Assembly (NCBI GenBank): GCA_947630515.1 | Contig: CANRHY010000038.1 | Coordinates: forward strand, 1 to 7,992 | Reading direction: 5' to 3' | Origin: an uncultured Bacilli bacterium | GTDB taxonomy: Bacteria > Bacillota_I > Bacilli_A > RF39 > UBA660 | DNA length: 7,992 nt | In this document: positions 6,102-7,992 of the stretch, piece after piece | Position numbering within the stretch: position 1 is the first letter of the stretch | Layout: the number at the start of each line of letters is the position of its first letter | Notes under the pieces: generated by a model | Seen by the model: only the letters and a program-made list of their open reading frames with translations | The model's database searches: none | What the model was told of the DNA's origin: nothing | Made by a program: the position numbers and the translations under genes

Positions 6102-6131
6102 AAAGGCTTAAAAATAATATTTTAAACCTTT
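6102..6131 (-). terminator. Weak AT-rich hairpin after the deacetylase-like gene
   Basis: AAAGGUUUAAAA pairs with UUUUAAGCCUUU in minus-strand RNA (12 bp, one G-U pair) around a six-base loop, beginning five bases after the stop codon. The wobble direction favours the minus transcript. The tail (UAAUAUU) is not a clean U-run, so it may be a weak terminator or an mRNA-stabilising 3' end. Confidence 0.5.
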
Positions 6132-6136
6132 AATTA

Positions 6137-6955
6137 TTAGGATAATAAGTCAGTTATTTTAAGTATTTGTATTTGCTTTCCATCTATATAATTTATAGTC
6201 GCAGATATTTCTTTTAAAGTATTTGCATTTTCTTTATATATATAAAACTCTCCTTTTTTTAATTCTCTTTGTGTATTTCTTAATATATCTTTTCTGTATA
6301 TTTTTTTTGCTTTTAAGCTATTTATGTTTTCTTTTTTACACATAGGTAATATATCATTATCTTCTACATTAATACAATATTTATTAGCTTTTAGTTCATT
6401 CATTATATTTATGTATTTTTTGAAGTCTTCTTTATTAGTTCCTCCATATATTATTTCATAGCCTTTTTTAGATAGGTCTTTAAATGTATCTTTATTTTCT
6501 TCCATCATTTTACCAGTGGTTATTATATTTATTGGAGTACTCTTAATACTTGTTTTTTCTATTATATTATTAATTAGTTCCATATCAGATAATTCTATAA
6601 ATATACTTATGCTATTCTTTTTTTCGTTTCCTTTTATTATATAGTTATCTTTAGTTGTTTCTAGGTTTACTTTGCATTCATCTTTTTTAAATACTAAGAG
6701 GCTTTCGTCAAAACCTGAACCCTGCATACTCGTATAAGACTCATCTATATCTACTATTTTTCCACTTACGCCTAAGACTACTCCATCACTTGTAATGTAA
6801 CCTTCTGTACATGAAACTTCATTAGTACTTTTGTAATCTTTTATTTGTTTCATTACTGGGTCTTTAGAGTTCATTATTTTTGTTACTTTTTCTGTATAGT
6901 AAAAACTAAATAAGGCAAAAACTATTAATCCTAAGTATTCAAAGTATTTTTTCAA
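6137..6955 (-). CDS. Membrane-anchored, divergent polysaccharide deacetylase-like protein
   Basis: About 272 residues run from the preferred TTG start at 6955; an upstream GTG at 6964 would add three residues. A membrane anchor lies near the N-terminus (YFEYLGLIVFALFSFYYT) and the rest is predicted outside. The middle and end have the strand-helix rhythm of the NodB (carbohydrate esterase 4) fold: SISIFIELSD, INIITTGKMMEEN, LSKKGYEIIYGG, ANKYCINVEDND and a closing GEFYIYKENANTLKEISATI...QIQILKITDLL. The last segment parallels the C-terminal strand and helix of deacetylases (GSIILLHD...TLSELL). The metal site is not visible: I see neither the Asp-Asp pair nor the H-x3-H motif. If the fold is right, the protein is probably non-catalytic. 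Four Cys (52, 97, 197, 209 in GTG numbering) could form disulfides. It is a single-gene unit between a dyad and a weak terminator. Fold assignment is moderate; existence of the gene is firm. Confidence 0.72.
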   Translation of the reverse strand: MKKYFEYLGLIVFALFSFYYTEKVTKIMNSKDPVMKQIKDYKSTNEVSCTEGYITSDGVVLGVSGKIVDIDESYTSMQGSGFDESLLVFKKDECKVNLETTKDNYIIKGNEKKNSISIFIELSDMELINNIIEKTSIKSTPINIITTGKMMEENKDTFKDLSKKGYEIIYGGTNKEDFKKYINIMNELKANKYCINVEDNDILPMCKKENINSLKAKKIYRKDILRNTQRELKKGEFYIYKENANTLKEISATINYIDGKQIQILKITDLLS

Positions 6956-6960
6956 ATTGA

Positions 6961-6966
6961 CCACCT
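6961..6966 (-). promoter_or_regulatory. Ribosome binding site deciding a TTG start
   Basis: AGGTGG is the only Shine-Dalgarno-like sequence here. It overlaps the first in-frame GTG (6964), so it cannot serve that codon. It is correctly placed, five bases ahead of the TTG at 6955, which is therefore the preferred start of the deacetylase-like protein. Confidence 0.6.
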
Positions 6967-7015
6967 AGAAAAGTATATGTATTAAAATATTTTAAAAGAA
7001 GTAAAAATTCATTAT

Positions 7016-7057
7016 TCATTGAAGATTTTTGCCACTTTTGGCATTTTTCTTCAATGA
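7016..7057. repeat. 42-bp two-tier dyad in intergenic region
   Basis: Outer arms TCATTGAAGA/TCTTCAATGA (10 bp, perfect) enclose symmetrical four-base T tracts, then inner arms TGCCA/TGGCA (5 bp, perfect) around CTTT. Every base outside the loop is symmetrically arranged. It has no adjoining U-run of terminator type. It lies between the terminator of the HExxH operon and the start of the deacetylase-like gene, so it could be an operator or a structured 5' leader. Confidence 0.7.
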
Positions 7058-7074
7058 GTTAATTTTTAATAAAA

Positions 7075-7108
7075 AGAAGTATAATTATCTTTTTTAATTT
7101 ATACTTCT
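7075..7108 (-). terminator. Rho-independent terminator of the HExxH operon
   Basis: AGAAGUAUAA pairs with UUAUACUUCU in minus-strand RNA (10 bp, extendable past a one-base bulge by AUUA/UAAU) and is followed by UUUU-A-UU. The 5' arm starts in the stop codon of the small acidic gene. It separates this unit from the downstream deacetylase-like gene. Confidence 0.65.
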
Positions 7109-7460
7109 ATCTTTTCTTTACTTGTGAGTCAATTAATGGATATTTTTGTTTTAATTCTGGGTTCATAATAAGTGACATTTCTTCTAATAAATCCATCTTT
7201 TTTTCTATATCTGTTTCAGAGTTATAACTATCTATTAAATCCTCACATTTACTATAAAGTATTTCTTTTTTATCTTCTGGTAAACTTTGTACTATTTCAT
7301 TTAATCCTTTAATATCTGTAATTTTTCCATATATTTCTTTAAAAAATGTCATTATAGAGTCATAAGTACTACCTAACTCGGGTAAGTTATAATTTAAGTA
7401 ACATAATTCTTTTTCTTTCATTACAGAAACTATTTCGTTAGGTGTTATATTAGACCCCAT
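7107..7460 (-). CDS. Small acidic hypothetical protein overlapping the HExxH gene
   Basis: I do not recognise this 117-residue, soluble, mostly helical protein. It is acidic overall with a basic tail (QVKKR). Helices are expected at 7-20, 32-60 and 62-105, the last including KKEILYSKCEDLIDSYNSETDIEKKMDLLEEM. There is no signal peptide or membrane span. The ATG lies inside the last codons of the HExxH gene (16-base overlap in a different frame). No Shine-Dalgarno is evident before it, and an in-frame TAA two codons upstream excludes an earlier start. Expression is probably coupled to translation of the upstream gene, which implies a fixed ratio and perhaps a physical partnership. A strong terminator overlaps the stop codon, so this is the last gene of its operon. 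It could be a partner, inhibitor or immunity-type protein for the metallopeptidase-like neighbour; that is speculation from gene order alone. Confidence 0.75.
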   Translation of the reverse strand: MGSNITPNEIVSVMKEKELCYLNYNLPELGSTYDSIMTFFKEIYGKITDIKGLNEIVQSLPEDKKEILYSKCEDLIDSYNSETDIEKKMDLLEEMSLIMNPELKQKYPLIDSQVKKR

Positions 7461-7963
7461 TTTTTAAAGAAAAGAGCTGTTTCTTCTAAAGAAGCAATAA
7501 TCGCATCTATTTCTGTAATTGACTCTTCATAATTAAATCTATTTCTAAATCCTAGAAAAGAGTCATTAATTATAGATTCTCTTGTCATTTTTAATGTTTC
7601 TTCATTTAGTACTGGGTTATCAATTATATCATTATTTTGTTTTATATGTCTTAATTCGTGAAATGTTTGCAAGATTAGTTCTATGAAACATTTTCTTTCT
7701 TCTAGTGGGTCTACTTCTAGTCCTAATTCTTTATCACCCTTTATTTCAGCAAGAGGATAGTCTCCTATTTCTAACTGTTGTAGTCCATCTATTGAACGCT
7801 CAGAATTTACTTTTCCACCATCTTCGTAAACTATTTCAAATTCAAAATTTATATTTAATTCTTTCTTTTTTGTATTAACTATAAAATTTATTATTTCTTC
7901 TATTTCTTCTATAGAACAAGTTTCATAATTATTTACTTTATTTTTTATATATTCTATATCCAT
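7445..7963 (-). CDS. Small HExxH zinc-metallopeptidase-like protein
   Basis: This 172-residue cytosolic protein lacks a signal peptide. A helix carries LILQTFHELRHIKQNN (97-111) with the zincin motif H102-E103-L-R-H106: two His ligands and the general-base Glu. About 40 residues on, NYEESITEIDAIIASLEE (144-161) could supply the third ligand as E147 or E151, as in gluzincin-type arrangements where Glu is followed by a small helix residue. The N-terminal half (38-95) looks like strands and loops, with an acidic segment LEVDPLEER. The family is not one I can name; ImmA/IrrE-like and SprT-like small zincins are alternatives. The ATG start has only a weak AGAAG upstream and follows the stop of a preceding gene by two bases. 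Its end overlaps the next gene by 16 bases, indicating one operon. The proteolytic role is inferred from the motif; no substrate is indicated. Confidence 0.78.
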   Translation of the reverse strand: MDIEYIKNKVNNYETCSIEEIEEIINFIVNTKKKELNINFEFEIVYEDGGKVNSERSIDGLQQLEIGDYPLAEIKGDKELGLEVDPLEERKCFIELILQTFHELRHIKQNNDIIDNPVLNEETLKMTRESIINDSFLGFRNRFNYEESITEIDAIIASLEETALFFKKWGLI

Positions 7964-7965
7964 TT

Positions 7966-7992
7966 TTACTTCTTTTCTATTTTTTCAAGTCC
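7966..7992 (-). CDS. Possible C-terminal end of an upstream gene
   Basis: Reading on the minus strand from the window edge, one frame stays open for eight codons (GLEKIEKK) and ends in TAA two bases before the ATG of the HExxH gene; the other two frames stop earlier. Tight packing and a charged Lys-rich tail fit the end of a cotranscribed gene. Eight codons are too few for certainty, and nothing can be said of its function. Confidence 0.35.
   Translation of the reverse strand, partial: GLEKIEKK

Noticed and set aside
6975..7010. Housekeeping promoter for the deacetylase-like gene (TATACT near 6975)
   Set aside because: A -10-like hexamer exists, but no credible -35 lies 16-18 bases upstream, and AT-rich DNA yields such hexamers by chance.
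550..7963. Alternative genetic code with UGA as Trp
   Set aside because: Trp residues seen in the proteins are encoded by TGG and the genes end cleanly at TAA/TAG without truncated neighbours.

Overview
The window is a very AT-rich stretch in which every supportable gene lies on the minus strand. The recognisable core is spoIIGA-sigE-sigG, which encodes the protease and sigma factors for the mother-cell and late-forespore stages of endospore formation. This points to a low-GC, spore-forming Firmicute lineage (Bacilli or a related, possibly uncultured, gut group). That placement is inferred from gene content and composition. Trp is read from TGG, all visible stops are TAA or TAG, and reading frames are long and uninterrupted, so nothing suggests an altered genetic code.

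In transcription order (right to left) the layout is as follows. (1) At the right edge are the last codons of an unseen gene, then a small HExxH zinc-metallopeptidase-like protein (7445-7963) whose 3' end overlaps a small acidic protein (7107-7460); a terminator (7075-7108) closes this unit. (2) A 142-base gap holds that terminator and a 42-bp two-tier dyad (7016-7057). (3) Next is a membrane-anchored protein resembling a degenerate polysaccharide deacetylase (6137-6955, probable TTG start), ending in a weak hairpin. (4) A near-consensus housekeeping promoter (TTGACT-17-TATAAT, 6017-6045) drives two genes for type II membrane proteins: a coiled-coil/TM/extracytoplasmic protein (4548-5984) and a protein with about ten Cys-Gly-Gly modules (2878-4530), ended by a terminator at 2847-2874. 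(5) An unrecognised, highly charged 258-residue protein (2048-2824) sits between that terminator and another at 2026-2059. (6) Last come spoIIGA (1238-1996), sigE (550-1236) and the 5' two thirds of sigG (1-505, cut by the window edge).

SpoIIGA is the membrane aspartic protease that removes the pro-sequence of SigE, and the two genes are one base apart with the sigE ribosome site inside the last codons of spoIIGA. The 44-base sigE-sigG gap holds a 13-bp hairpin whose 3' arm contains the sigG Shine-Dalgarno. A candidate SigF-type promoter starts at the sigE stop codon and would begin transcription beyond the 5' arm of that hairpin. Together this suggests that read-through mRNA is translationally silenced for SigG while forespore-initiated mRNA is not.

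The least explained parts are the Cys-module protein with its coiled-coil operon partner, the HExxH/acidic overlapping pair, the metal-site-less deacetylase-like protein, and the 42-bp dyad. I could not name a known system that unites them.
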